64,000 bases of DNA from Paracoccus litorisediminis. Lineage in GTDB: Bacteria > Pseudomonadota > Alphaproteobacteria > Rhodobacterales > Rhodobacteraceae. Position numbers and translations under genes: made by a program. The stretch's first letter is position 1. Every line of letters starts with the position of its first letter. The notes beneath the pieces were generated by a model, which worked only from the letters and a program-made list of their open reading frames with translations, ran no database searches and was not told where the DNA came from. The stretch is taken from contig NZ_WMIG01000004.1 of NCBI RefSeq assembly GCF_009711205.1, positions 1 to 64,000 of the forward strand. Reading direction: 5' to 3'. Below, piece after piece: positions 26,553 to 34,711 of this stretch.

Positions 26553-26581
26553 AGCTAGGAATGCGCGGGCCCCGTTTCAAG
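26553..26581 (-). promoter_or_regulatory. Heat-shock (sigma32-like) promoter of hsp20
   Basis: On the minus strand CTTGAAA (26581-26575) matches the sigma32 -35 box exactly. After 15 bases, CCTAGCT (26559-26553) approaches the alphaproteobacterial -10 (CYTATMT). The -35 overlaps the glcF stop codon. The leader before the ATG is about 85 bases. Confidence 0.55.
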
Positions 26582-27857
26582 CCTCGGCCAAGGCGCGGGG
26601 CTTTGGTCCGCCCGTGGCCCAATCCAGCAACTCGACCGTATGGACGACCGGCACGCCGGTGCCCGATCCGATCTGCATCATGCAGCCGATATTGCCGGCC
26701 GCGATCACCTGCGGCGAGGTCGCCTCAAGCGTTGCGACCTTGCGGCGCTTGAGTTCCCCCGACAGTTCCGGCTGCAGCAGGTTGTAGGTCCCTGCCGATC
26801 CGCAGCACAGATGCGGGTTTTCCGGCTCAACCACGTTGAAACCTGCCTTTGTCAGCAGCGTCTTGGGCGTGGTCTTGATCTGTTGGCCATGCTGCAGCGA
26901 ACAGGCCGAGTGATAGGCGACGCGCAGCGCATCGGTCTTGCCTTCGGGCAGACCATGCGCGTCCAGAAACTCGGTCACGTCACGCGCCAGCCGCGCCACA
27001 CGCTCGGCCTCGGGCTGCATCGGATCGCCTGCGAAGATCTTGCCGTAATCCTTGACCGTGGTGCCGCAACCCGAGGTGTTGATGATGATCGCGTCCAGTT
27101 CGCCCGCCGCCAGAAAACCACGAATGGTGGCGCGGGCGGAATGCAGCGCGTCCTCTTCGCGGCCCATGTGATGGGTCAGCGCGCCGCAGCAGCCGAAGGC
27201 CTCGGGGATCACCACCTCGCAGCCCGCGCGGCGCAGCAAACGGATGGTCGCGTCGTTGATATCGGTGTTCAGCGCCCTTTGCGCACAGCCGGGCATCAGG
27301 GCCACCCGCGCCCGCCTCGTGCCAATGGGCGCGAAGACCTGCCCCTGATCGTTGCGGCTGACCGGCGGGATCTGTTTCGGCGCCATCGCCAGCATCGCCC
27401 GCAGGCGCGGATCAGGCATCAGCCCGGCGAATGGCCGCGCGATCTTGGCGCCCAGCAGCGCCAGCCGGAAGCGCCCCTGATAGGGCAGCACCTTGGCCAG
27501 CATCCAGCGCAGGGCGCGATCCCGCCACGGGCGGCGATAGGTCTTTTCGACATGGATACGGGCATGATCGATCAGATGCATGTAATCCACGCCCGAGGGG
27601 CAGGTGGTCATGCAGCTAAGGCAGCTGAGGCAACGATCCAGATGCTTGACGGTTTTTTCATCCGCGTCGCGGCCGTTTTCCAGCATGTCCTTGATCAGGT
27701 AGATGCGGCCCCTCGGGCTGTCGAGTTCGTCCCCCAGCACTTGGTAAGTGGGACAGGTCGCCGTGCAGAAACCGCAATGGACGCAGGCACGCAGGATCTT
27801 GTTCGAGCGCGCGACCAGCGGGTCTTTCAGCTGCTCTTCGGTGAAATTCGTCTGCAT
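26577..27857 (-). CDS. glcF: Glycolate oxidase iron-sulfur subunit
   Basis: This 426-residue electron-transfer subunit of glycolate dehydrogenase has two 4Fe-4S motifs near residues 30-95 (CVHCGFCTATCPTY and CLSCLSCMTTCPSGVDYM). Two CCG-type heterodisulfide-reductase-like domains follow, including CGCCGAL-like GCCGALTHHMG and CCGSAGTYNLLQPELS. It is the last gene of glcD-glcE-glcF; only 6 bases separate it from glcE. The complex oxidises glycolate to glyoxylate at the inner membrane. Confidence 0.94.
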   Translation of the reverse strand: MQTNFTEEQLKDPLVARSNKILRACVHCGFCTATCPTYQVLGDELDSPRGRIYLIKDMLENGRDADEKTVKHLDRCLSCLSCMTTCPSGVDYMHLIDHARIHVEKTYRRPWRDRALRWMLAKVLPYQGRFRLALLGAKIARPFAGLMPDPRLRAMLAMAPKQIPPVSRNDQGQVFAPIGTRRARVALMPGCAQRALNTDINDATIRLLRRAGCEVVIPEAFGCCGALTHHMGREEDALHSARATIRGFLAAGELDAIIINTSGCGTTVKDYGKIFAGDPMQPEAERVARLARDVTEFLDAHGLPEGKTDALRVAYHSACSLQHGQQIKTTPKTLLTKAGFNVVEPENPHLCCGSAGTYNLLQPELSGELKRRKVATLEATSPQVIAAGNIGCMMQIGSGTGVPVVHTVELLDWATGGPKPRALAEA

Positions 27858-27863
27858 GGAACC

Positions 27864-28892
27864 CTAGCTGGCAAAAATCCGGCGAGGGTCAAACCGCTCG
27901 CTCAGGCTGGCATTGAGGCGCGCGACCACCGGGTCGGGCAAAGGCAGGGTCAGGGCCGCGGCCCCGCTGACGCGGGTCGCATGGCCCGACCATTTCGGCA
28001 ACGCGGGCACCTCACCCGCAGGCAGGGCCACCCAGATCAGGCTGCCACCCCAGTCGACCGCCAAGGGTTGTGGCAGGGTCGTCAACAGCGCGGGCGCCTC
28101 GGACGGGCGGCAGATGATGCGCCATAGATCGCCTTCTGGCGCGGTGGGAACCATGCGGGACCAGCTTGCGCCATCGCCCTCGGCCACTTCGCCAAAACCC
28201 GCCAGTTTTTCAGTCAAGGCGCGACGACGGATGGCAACCGAGCCTTCCAGCCCCTCGATACGGATCAGCGCACCCTGCCCCGGCAACCATGCCGCGCCCG
28301 AGACATCGTAGGGCCCGGTCAGCGCGGTGGTCAGCGCGGCGACCGACCCCGCCGCATCCAAGCCCGGCAGGGCCAAAGTGGCCACGCAAGGCGGGATTGG
28401 CGCGGTTTTCAGGGCCACCTCGGTCAGCACGCCCAGACGCCCCCGCGATCCGGCCATCAGCTTGACCAGATCGTAGCCGGTGACGTTCTTCATCACCCGC
28501 CCGCCATTCTTGACGATCTCGCCCTGCCCGTTGACATAGCGCACGCCCAGCAGCGCGTCGCGGCAGGCCCCCGCCTGCACCCGGCGCGGACCCGAGGCAT
28601 TGGCCGCGACCACGCCCCCGATGGTCGAGCGGGGACGGGCATCGGGTTCAAAGGCCAGCATCTGGCCCTCGGCAGCCAGCGCTGCCTGCACCTCGGCCAA
28701 GGGCGTGCCGGCCCGCACCACCAGCGTCAGCGCGGCGGGCTCATAAAGCACCACCCCGCGCAGGCCCGAGACATTCAGCCGCTCGCCCTGCCCTTCGCCG
28801 GGATTGAGCCGCGTCCCGCCGCCGATCGGCGACAGGGGCGCGCTGGCAGAACGGATCAGTTGGGACAGATCGTCCTCGGTTTCAGGCCGCAT
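27864..28892 (-). CDS. glcE: Glycolate oxidase FAD-binding subunit GlcE
   Basis: This 342-residue FAD-binding subunit starts MRPETEDDLSQLIRSAS and shows the PCMH-type motif PIGGGTRL followed by RPRSTIGGVVAANASGPRR and NVTGYDLVKLMAGSRGRLGVLTE. I choose ATG 28892, which overlaps the glcD 3' end by 11 bases. It pairs with GlcD and GlcF. Confidence 0.92.
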   Translation of the reverse strand: MRPETEDDLSQLIRSASAPLSPIGGGTRLNPGEGQGERLNVSGLRGVVLYEPAALTLVVRAGTPLAEVQAALAAEGQMLAFEPDARPRSTIGGVVAANASGPRRVQAGACRDALLGVRYVNGQGEIVKNGGRVMKNVTGYDLVKLMAGSRGRLGVLTEVALKTAPIPPCVATLALPGLDAAGSVAALTTALTGPYDVSGAAWLPGQGALIRIEGLEGSVAIRRRALTEKLAGFGEVAEGDGASWSRMVPTAPEGDLWRIICRPSEAPALLTTLPQPLAVDWGGSLIWVALPAGEVPALPKWSGHATRVSGAAALTLPLPDPVVARLNASLSERFDPRRIFAS

Positions 28893-30327
28893 TGCGGATG
28901 CCCTCGCGACGGGGGGCCGACACGGCCAGCGGAAAGACCTTGGCCGCATTCAGCAGCCAATGCGGGTCGAAGACATCCTTGACCCGCATCTGCGCCTCAA
29001 GGTCGATATCGGTGAACTGGGTCGTCATCAGCTCGCGCTTCTCAACGCCGACGCCATGTTCGCCAGTCAGGCAGCCGCCGACCTGAACGCACAGCTTCAG
29101 GATCTCGGCCCCCAGCGCCTCGCAGCGTTCCAGATCGCCGGGCTGGTTGGCATTGTACAGGATCAGCGGATGCATGTTGCCGTCGCCCGCATGGAAGACA
29201 TTGGCCACGTCCAGCCCGAATTTCGCCGACAGACGCGCGATTCCGGCCAGAACCTCGGGCAGCGCGCTGACGGGAATGGTCCCATCCAGACACATGTAGT
29301 CGTTGATCTGCCCCATCGCGCCAAAGGCCGATTTCCGGCCCAGCCAGATGCGGCGGGATTCGTCCTCGGATTTGCTTTCGCGGAACTCGATCGGGGAAAA
29401 GCGCGCCGCAATATCCCCGATCAGGCGCAGCTGTTCGTCGATCTCGGGGGGCGTGCCCTCGACCTCGATGATCAGCAGGGCCTCGCAATCGGGGTAGCCG
29501 GCATGGGCGAATTCCTCGGTGGCGCGGATGCAGGGGCGGTCCATGAATTCGATGGCGACGGGCAACACGCCAGCGCGGATAATGGCAGCGACGCAGGCCC
29601 CGGCGGTTTCCGAGGCGTCAAAGGCGACCAGCACGGGACGCGCGCCTGCGGGTTTGGGCAGGATGCGCAACGTCGCCTCGGTCACGATGCCAAGCTGGCC
29701 CTCGGACCCGCAGACGACGCCCAGCAGATCCAAGCCCGGTGCCTCACCCATCGGGCCGCCCAACTCGATGACGGAGCCATCCATCAGGACCACGGTCACG
29801 CCCAGTAGATTGTTGGTGGTGACGCCGTATTTCAGGCAATGCGCCCCGCCGGAATTCATCCCGATATTGCCGCCGATGGCGCAGGCCAACTGGCTAGAGG
29901 GATCGGGCGCGTAAAAGAAGCCCGAAGCGTCCACTGCACCCGACACCGACAGGTTCGTCCGCCCGGCCTGCACGCGGATGAAACGGTCCTCAAGGCTGGT
30001 CTCCAGCACCGCGCTCATGCGCGACAACCCGACGACCACGGCATCTGCCGTCGGCATCGAGCCACCCGCCAAGCTGGTCCCCGCACCGCGCGGCACGACC
30101 GGCACGCCCATGTCATGGCAGATGCGCAGGACGGCGGCGACTTCCTCGGTCGTGGCGGGCAGCACCACCGCCAAAGGCGGGCAGCGATAGGCCGACAGCG
30201 CATCGCATTCATAGGCGCGCGTCTCGGCCGGGTCGTCGATGACCGCGCCGGGCACGACCTGACGCAGCCGCGCGGCGATGGCCTCGCGGCGTGCAATGAC
30301 GCGCGGATCGGGCTGGGGCATCTGCAT
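28882..30327 (-). CDS. glcD: Glycolate oxidase catalytic FAD subunit GlcD
   Basis: This 481-residue FAD-linked oxidase is the catalytic subunit. Its PCMH domain has VVPRGAGTSLAGGS and the glycine-rich GNIGMNSGGAHCLKYGVTTNN. The C-terminal cap ends with the family signature FHAGDGNMHPLILY and GGCLTGEHGVGVEKRE. I choose ATG 30327 to match family length; an in-frame ATG at 30414 would add 29 residues and is possible. It is the first gene of glcDEF; no glcC regulator is adjacent. Confidence 0.93.
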   Translation of the reverse strand: MQMPQPDPRVIARREAIAARLRQVVPGAVIDDPAETRAYECDALSAYRCPPLAVVLPATTEEVAAVLRICHDMGVPVVPRGAGTSLAGGSMPTADAVVVGLSRMSAVLETSLEDRFIRVQAGRTNLSVSGAVDASGFFYAPDPSSQLACAIGGNIGMNSGGAHCLKYGVTTNNLLGVTVVLMDGSVIELGGPMGEAPGLDLLGVVCGSEGQLGIVTEATLRILPKPAGARPVLVAFDASETAGACVAAIIRAGVLPVAIEFMDRPCIRATEEFAHAGYPDCEALLIIEVEGTPPEIDEQLRLIGDIAARFSPIEFRESKSEDESRRIWLGRKSAFGAMGQINDYMCLDGTIPVSALPEVLAGIARLSAKFGLDVANVFHAGDGNMHPLILYNANQPGDLERCEALGAEILKLCVQVGGCLTGEHGVGVEKRELMTTQFTDIDLEAQMRVKDVFDPHWLLNAAKVFPLAVSAPRREGIRNAA

Positions 30328-30454
30328 CAGATGCGCGCCCTGTTCCTGTTCAGGATTGCCGCCATTTGCCTCCTCCAACGCAATGGTAACATTGACTGGA
30401 TAGACCTGCGGCAATGCTCTGGCAACCGCCGAACGGCGCGGCTAGTCTGGCGAC

Positions 30455-31159
30455 ATGGAAAGCAGCAGCGCCCTGATCTCTGGTCCCTTTACCGCAGCCG
30501 ATCTGGCCGCGGTGGCATGGCTTTTCGTCACCTGGTACGCGGTCGGCTGGTTCACCGAGCACCCGCCCAAGCACTACCCGTCGGTTTCCGTGCTGATGAA
30601 GGAATACCGCCGCGAATGGATGCGGCAATTCGTGACGCGCGAACCGCGGATCTTTGACGGCAATATTCTTGCCTCGCTGCGCGAGGGAACGGCGTTTTTC
30701 GCCTCGGCCTGCCTGATCGGCATTGGCGGCGGGCTGGCGCTGATCGGCAATACCGAACAACTGGCCGGCGTCGCGCGGCAATTCGACATGGAGCATGTCC
30801 CGGCGCTGAAATGGGAAATCAAGATCGTCGTGGCGCTGTTTTTCGTCGCCAATGCCCTGCTGCGCTTCATCTGGTCGCATCGGCTGTTCGGCTATTGCGC
30901 GATCATGATGGCCGCCGTCCCGAACAAACCGGACGACCCCCATGCGCTGCCCCGCGCCCTGCAAGCGGCCGAGATCAATATCACCGCCGCCAAAAGCTTC
31001 AATTCCGGGCTGCGCTGCGTCTACTTCTCGTTGGGCGCCTTGGGATGGCTCGCCGGACCGCTCTGGCTGTTCATCGCCACGATGGCGGTGCTGGCCATCT
31101 CGATCCGGCGGGAATTCGCCTCAGGCTCGCGCCGGGTAATCCTCGAGCGGCTGCCCTGA
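30455..31159 (+). CDS. DUF599 family membrane protein
   Basis: This 234-residue inner-membrane protein of unknown function has about four hydrophobic helices (AADLAAVAWLFVTWYAVGWF; AFFASACLIGIGGGLALIG; IKIVVALFFVANALLRFIW; LGALGWLAGPLWLFIATMAVLAI). The conserved segments EYRREWMRQFVTREPRIFDG and LRFIWSHRLFGYC fit DUF599. It is divergent from glcD, and its 3' end overlaps the convergent MFS gene by 39 bases. Confidence 0.8.
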   Translation: MESSSALISGPFTAADLAAVAWLFVTWYAVGWFTEHPPKHYPSVSVLMKEYRREWMRQFVTREPRIFDGNILASLREGTAFFASACLIGIGGGLALIGNTEQLAGVARQFDMEHVPALKWEIKIVVALFFVANALLRFIWSHRLFGYCAIMMAAVPNKPDDPHALPRALQAAEINITAAKSFNSGLRCVYFSLGALGWLAGPLWLFIATMAVLAISIRREFASGSRRVILERLP

Positions 31160-32317
31160 GGCCCGCGCCTGCCACCAGGCGATTGCAAGAACCACCAGAC
31201 CCGCCAGCGACAGTCCGACGCCGACCAACCCCGAGGAACGCCAGCCCCAGCCTGCGGCCAGCGCCATGCCCGCCAGCCACGGACCCAGTGCATTCGCGGC
31301 GTTGAAGGCGGCATGGTTCATTGCGGCGGCCATGGATTGCGCCTCTCCGGCGACCTCCATCAGGCGGGTCTGCAACGGCACCGCCATCGAGGCCCCGACC
31401 CCGATGATGAAGGACGATGCGATCATCAGCACCCAGTTCCCCACCGCCAACGAGGCGATACCCTGCGTCAGCGCCATGAAGACCATCAGGACAAAGGCCG
31501 CGCGGAACTCGCCCAGCCGGATTGTCAGCCTTGCCGCGCCGATGCTGCCGATCGTCATGCCGACGCCAAAGGCCGAAAGCAGCGCCGCGACCGCCCATGA
31601 CGGCGGATTGGTCGTCGCCAGCATCGCCGCCGAAAGGAAGGAATAGACTGCAAAGACGCCGCCACAACCGACCGCGCCGACCAGCAGGGTCAGGATCACG
31701 GCGGGGTTCTTCAGCGCTTTCAATTCGCCCAGCGGATTGGCCTTGGCCGGTGCACCGACGCGCGGCGCCAGGCGCAGGATCAGCCAGCCTGCGATCAGCG
31801 CCAGAACGCCCGGCAGCGCAAAGCCCCAGCGCCAGCCCAAGCCCTGCCCCAGCACCCCTGCCAGCGGAACCCCGGCGATATTGGCGATGGTCAGGCCCAG
31901 CAGCACCTGTGTCACGCCCTTGGCCCGCTGCTCGCGCGGCAGGGCATCGGCGGCAAACAGCATGGCGACGCCCAGATAGCCGCCATGCGGCAGACCGGCC
32001 AGAAAGCGCGTGAAGACCAGCGTGCCATAGCCCGGCAGCACCGCTGCCAGCAGGTTCATCACGCCGTAAACCGCGATCAGCCCCGCCAGATAGCGCCGGC
32101 GCGGCAGCCTGGCCCCCAGGATCGAGGTGATCGGCGCGCCGACGACCACGCCCAGCGCATAGGCACTGATGACATGGCCCGCCTGCGGCTCGGTAATGCC
32201 CAGATCGCTGGCATACCAAGGCAAAAGCCCCATTGCAGCGAATTCCGAGGTGCCAATGGCGAAGGATCCCAGCCCAAGAGCAAGGATGGCAAGTTTCAGG
32301 TGCGGCTGGGGCGGCAT
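31121..32317 (-). CDS. MFS transporter, DHA1/AraJ-like efflux family
   Basis: This 398-residue major facilitator has 12 predicted helices. It starts LAILALGLGSFAIGTSEFAAMGLLP, a DHA1 (AraJ/NepI-like) opening, with loop motif GARLPRRRYLAG between helices 2 and 3 and RFLAGLPHGGYLGVAM in helix 4. Likely substrates are sugars, nucleosides or drugs, but none can be assigned. It lies 108 bases downstream of liuC on the same strand and may be read through from the leucine operon. Confidence 0.85.
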   Translation of the reverse strand: MPPQPHLKLAILALGLGSFAIGTSEFAAMGLLPWYASDLGITEPQAGHVISAYALGVVVGAPITSILGARLPRRRYLAGLIAVYGVMNLLAAVLPGYGTLVFTRFLAGLPHGGYLGVAMLFAADALPREQRAKGVTQVLLGLTIANIAGVPLAGVLGQGLGWRWGFALPGVLALIAGWLILRLAPRVGAPAKANPLGELKALKNPAVILTLLVGAVGCGGVFAVYSFLSAAMLATTNPPSWAVAALLSAFGVGMTIGSIGAARLTIRLGEFRAAFVLMVFMALTQGIASLAVGNWVLMIASSFIIGVGASMAVPLQTRLMEVAGEAQSMAAAMNHAAFNAANALGPWLAGMALAAGWGWRSSGLVGVGLSLAGLVVLAIAWWQARASGQPLEDYPARA

Positions 32318-32425
32318 GGCGTCACATTCCGGGACTTTGAGGGGAGGGGTAGGTTTGCGATAACAGATCGCCCCTTTCCCTGTCAGTGCGCCCCCGGACA
32401 GGCCAGCCTTGCGCCTAGCGCATGG

Positions 32426-33208
32426 CTAGCTTTGCCATGCCGGTTTTGTCTTAGCAAAGAAGGCGTTGATGCCTTGCTGCGCCTCGTCCCCCTCCCAGAC
32501 AGCAACCAGCGCATCGATGGTGCTGTCGATCACATCCGCGTCGATACGCGGACCAAGGCTGCGCGCAAGGCGTTTCGCCGCCGCCACCGCGCCGGGCGCG
32601 CAGGACAGGTAGGGGGCGATTTCGGCCTCAACCGCCCCGTCCAGCGCATCAAGCGCGACGACCTTGGCGATCAGGTCCAGCCGCGTCGCCTCTTCGGCGT
32701 CAAAGGTGCGGCCCGACATGAAAACGCGCCGCGCCTTGCCCTCACCCAGACGCGCCAGCACATAGGGGCCGATGGTCGCGGGGATCAGACCCAGCCGCGT
32801 CTCGGTCAGGGCAAAGCGGGCCTGCGGGACCGCCAAGGCCACATCGCAGACCGAGATCATGCCGACGCCCCCGCCAAAGGCATTGCCTTGGACCCGCCCG
32901 ATCAGGGGCTTGGGCAAGGTGTTCAGCGCGTTCAGCATCATCGCAAGTTCCCGCGCCCCTGAACGGCGCGTGTCCGAATCCGCAGCCATCTGGTCCTGCA
33001 TCCAGCCCAGATCGCCGCCCGCGCAGAAGGTCTTACCCTCGGCCGCCAGCACCACCACGCGCACGGCGGGATCGGTGCCAAGGATCTGCGCGGCTTCGGT
33101 CAATTCGCGGATCATCTGCGCCGACAGGGCATTGTGCTTGTCAGGCCGTGCCAGCCACAGCGTCGCCACACCGCGCGCGTCGGTGTCGATGCGGATTGTT
33201 TCCATCAT
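32426..33208 (-). CDS. liuC: Enoyl-CoA hydratase, likely methylglutaconyl-CoA hydratase
   Basis: This 260-residue crotonase-fold enzyme shows the oxyanion-hole segments CAGGDLGWMQDQMA (residues about 66-80) and IGRVQGNAFGGGVGMISVCDVALA. As the last gene of the leucine operon, it should hydrate 3-methylglutaconyl-CoA to HMG-CoA, the step just before the lyase. Its ATG overlaps the stop of mvaB (ATGA). The specific assignment rests on operon position; the fold assignment is secure. Confidence 0.88.
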   Translation of the reverse strand: MMETIRIDTDARGVATLWLARPDKHNALSAQMIRELTEAAQILGTDPAVRVVVLAAEGKTFCAGGDLGWMQDQMAADSDTRRSGARELAMMLNALNTLPKPLIGRVQGNAFGGGVGMISVCDVALAVPQARFALTETRLGLIPATIGPYVLARLGEGKARRVFMSGRTFDAEEATRLDLIAKVVALDALDGAVEAEIAPYLSCAPGAVAAAKRLARSLGPRIDADVIDSTIDALVAVWEGDEAQQGINAFFAKTKPAWQS

Positions 33209-34059
33209 TCCCCTCCTCGCAGGGCGCGGGCCATATCCGCAGCCTGTTCGATCACGGCCATGTCCAGTCCGGTGTCATAGCCCAGCGCCGCCAGATGCGC
33301 GGCCACGGCTTCGGTCGCGACATTGCCCTTGGCACCCGGCGCATAGGGACAGCCTCCAAGCCCGCCGACGGCGGCGTCAAAGACCCGCAACCCGCGCGCA
33401 AGGCTTGCGTCAATATTCTGCAGCGCCCGGCCCGCCGTGTCGTGGTAATGCCCCGCCAGCTTTTCGGCGGGCAACTCATCCAGCACCGCCGACAGCATGG
33501 CGTCGATGGTTTCCGGACGACCCTGCCCGATCGTGTCGCCAAGGCTGATCTCGTAGCAGCCCATGTCGCGCAAGGCCGCCGCGACGCGGGCGACATTGCC
33601 GGGCGGCGTCGGCCCATCATAGGGACAATCCGTCACCACGCTGACATAGCCCCGGACCGAAATGCCATCGGCCAGTGCCGCCTGTGCCACCGGGGCGAAG
33701 CGCTCCAGACTTTCAGCGATGGTCGCATTCAGGTTGGCTTTGCTGAACCCTTCCGAGGCCGAGGCAAAGATCGCGACCTCATCCGCACGCGCAGCACGCG
33801 CGCCCTCATAGCCCTTCATGTTCGGGGTCAGCACTGCATAGCTGACGCCGGGGGCACGGGTGATCCCCGCCATGACCTCAGCCGCGTCACCCATCTGCGG
33901 GACCCATTTCGGAGAAACGAAGCTGGTCACCTCGATCCGGCGAAAGCCTGCGCGGGACAGCAGGTCGACCAGCGCGATTTTGTTCGCCGCCGGGATCAGG
34001 CGTCTTTCGTTCTGCAGCCCGTCGCGCGGGCCCATCTCAAAAATTTCAGCGCGTTGCAT
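33205..34059 (-). CDS. mvaB: Hydroxymethylglutaryl-CoA lyase
   Basis: This 284-residue TIM-barrel lyase splits HMG-CoA into acetyl-CoA and acetoacetate, ending leucine breakdown. Diagnostic segments are EMGPRDGLQNERRLIP at the N terminus, VTSFVSPKWVPQMGDA, the HYHDT metal-ligand motif, and the signature GLGGCPYAPGAKGNVATE with its catalytic Cys. It overlaps the GST gene by 14 bases and liuC by 4. Confidence 0.95.
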   Translation of the reverse strand: MQRAEIFEMGPRDGLQNERRLIPAANKIALVDLLSRAGFRRIEVTSFVSPKWVPQMGDAAEVMAGITRAPGVSYAVLTPNMKGYEGARAARADEVAIFASASEGFSKANLNATIAESLERFAPVAQAALADGISVRGYVSVVTDCPYDGPTPPGNVARVAAALRDMGCYEISLGDTIGQGRPETIDAMLSAVLDELPAEKLAGHYHDTAGRALQNIDASLARGLRVFDAAVGGLGGCPYAPGAKGNVATEAVAAHLAALGYDTGLDMAVIEQAADMARALRGGE

Positions 34060-34711
34060 CGGGAATCTCGTAGAATTCTCGGGTATAGATCAGGGGCGTT
34101 CCGGGCGCCGGCAATGCCGCCTGAAAAGCTGGCCGTGCAGCGCAGCGAGCGGCATAGGCGGCAAGTGCCGGGCGTGCGCTGAAGCGCACGAAACGGGCGG
34201 CAAGCCAAACCGAATAGCCGATCTGGCAATCGACACCCGAGAACTCCCCCAGCAGCCAGTCGCGATCCTCAAGCACGGCTTCGACCAGCCCCAAAGCGCG
34301 GGACAGCCGCGCGGCCTCCAGCTTCATCACCGTGGGCGAGCGCTGCCAGTCTTCGCGCAGCATGATGTGATGCTGGGTCAGGTTCGCCAGATGCTGACCC
34401 AGAGTTTCCCCGAAATGCAGCCAGTCCAGCCATGCGGCGCGGTCCGACGCACCCGGCGCGCGGGCAAGATGCGGCGCGCGGGTCTCGCACAACCATTCAG
34501 TGATCGCGCCGGATTCGTGCAGCGTGACGGGGCCATCCTGTAGCGCCGGGACCCGCCCGACCGGGTGGATTCCGGCATAGGGCGGCTGGCGCATCGAGCC
34601 GTCGAAGAAATCCAGCGCCTCTACCCGGAAATCGCAGCCGATCTCATGCAGCAGCCACAGCGCCCGCATCGAGCGTGACAGCGGCACATGCCACAGGGTC
34701 AGGTCAGTCAC
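34046..34711 (-). CDS. Glutathione S-transferase-like protein in the leucine operon
   Basis: This 221-residue protein has the N-terminal thioredoxin-like GST fold (LWHVPLSRSMRALWLLHEIG, GRVPALQDGPVTLHESGAITEWL) and an all-helical C-terminal domain. I choose GTG 34711, directly after GGAGGAAG and overlapping the mccA stop by 8 bases; ATGs further upstream lie inside mccA. No leucine-pathway step needs a GST, so its role there is unknown. Confidence 0.82.
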   Translation of the reverse strand: MTDLTLWHVPLSRSMRALWLLHEIGCDFRVEALDFFDGSMRQPPYAGIHPVGRVPALQDGPVTLHESGAITEWLCETRAPHLARAPGASDRAAWLDWLHFGETLGQHLANLTQHHIMLREDWQRSPTVMKLEAARLSRALGLVEAVLEDRDWLLGEFSGVDCQIGYSVWLAARFVRFSARPALAAYAARCAARPAFQAALPAPGTPLIYTREFYEIPDATR

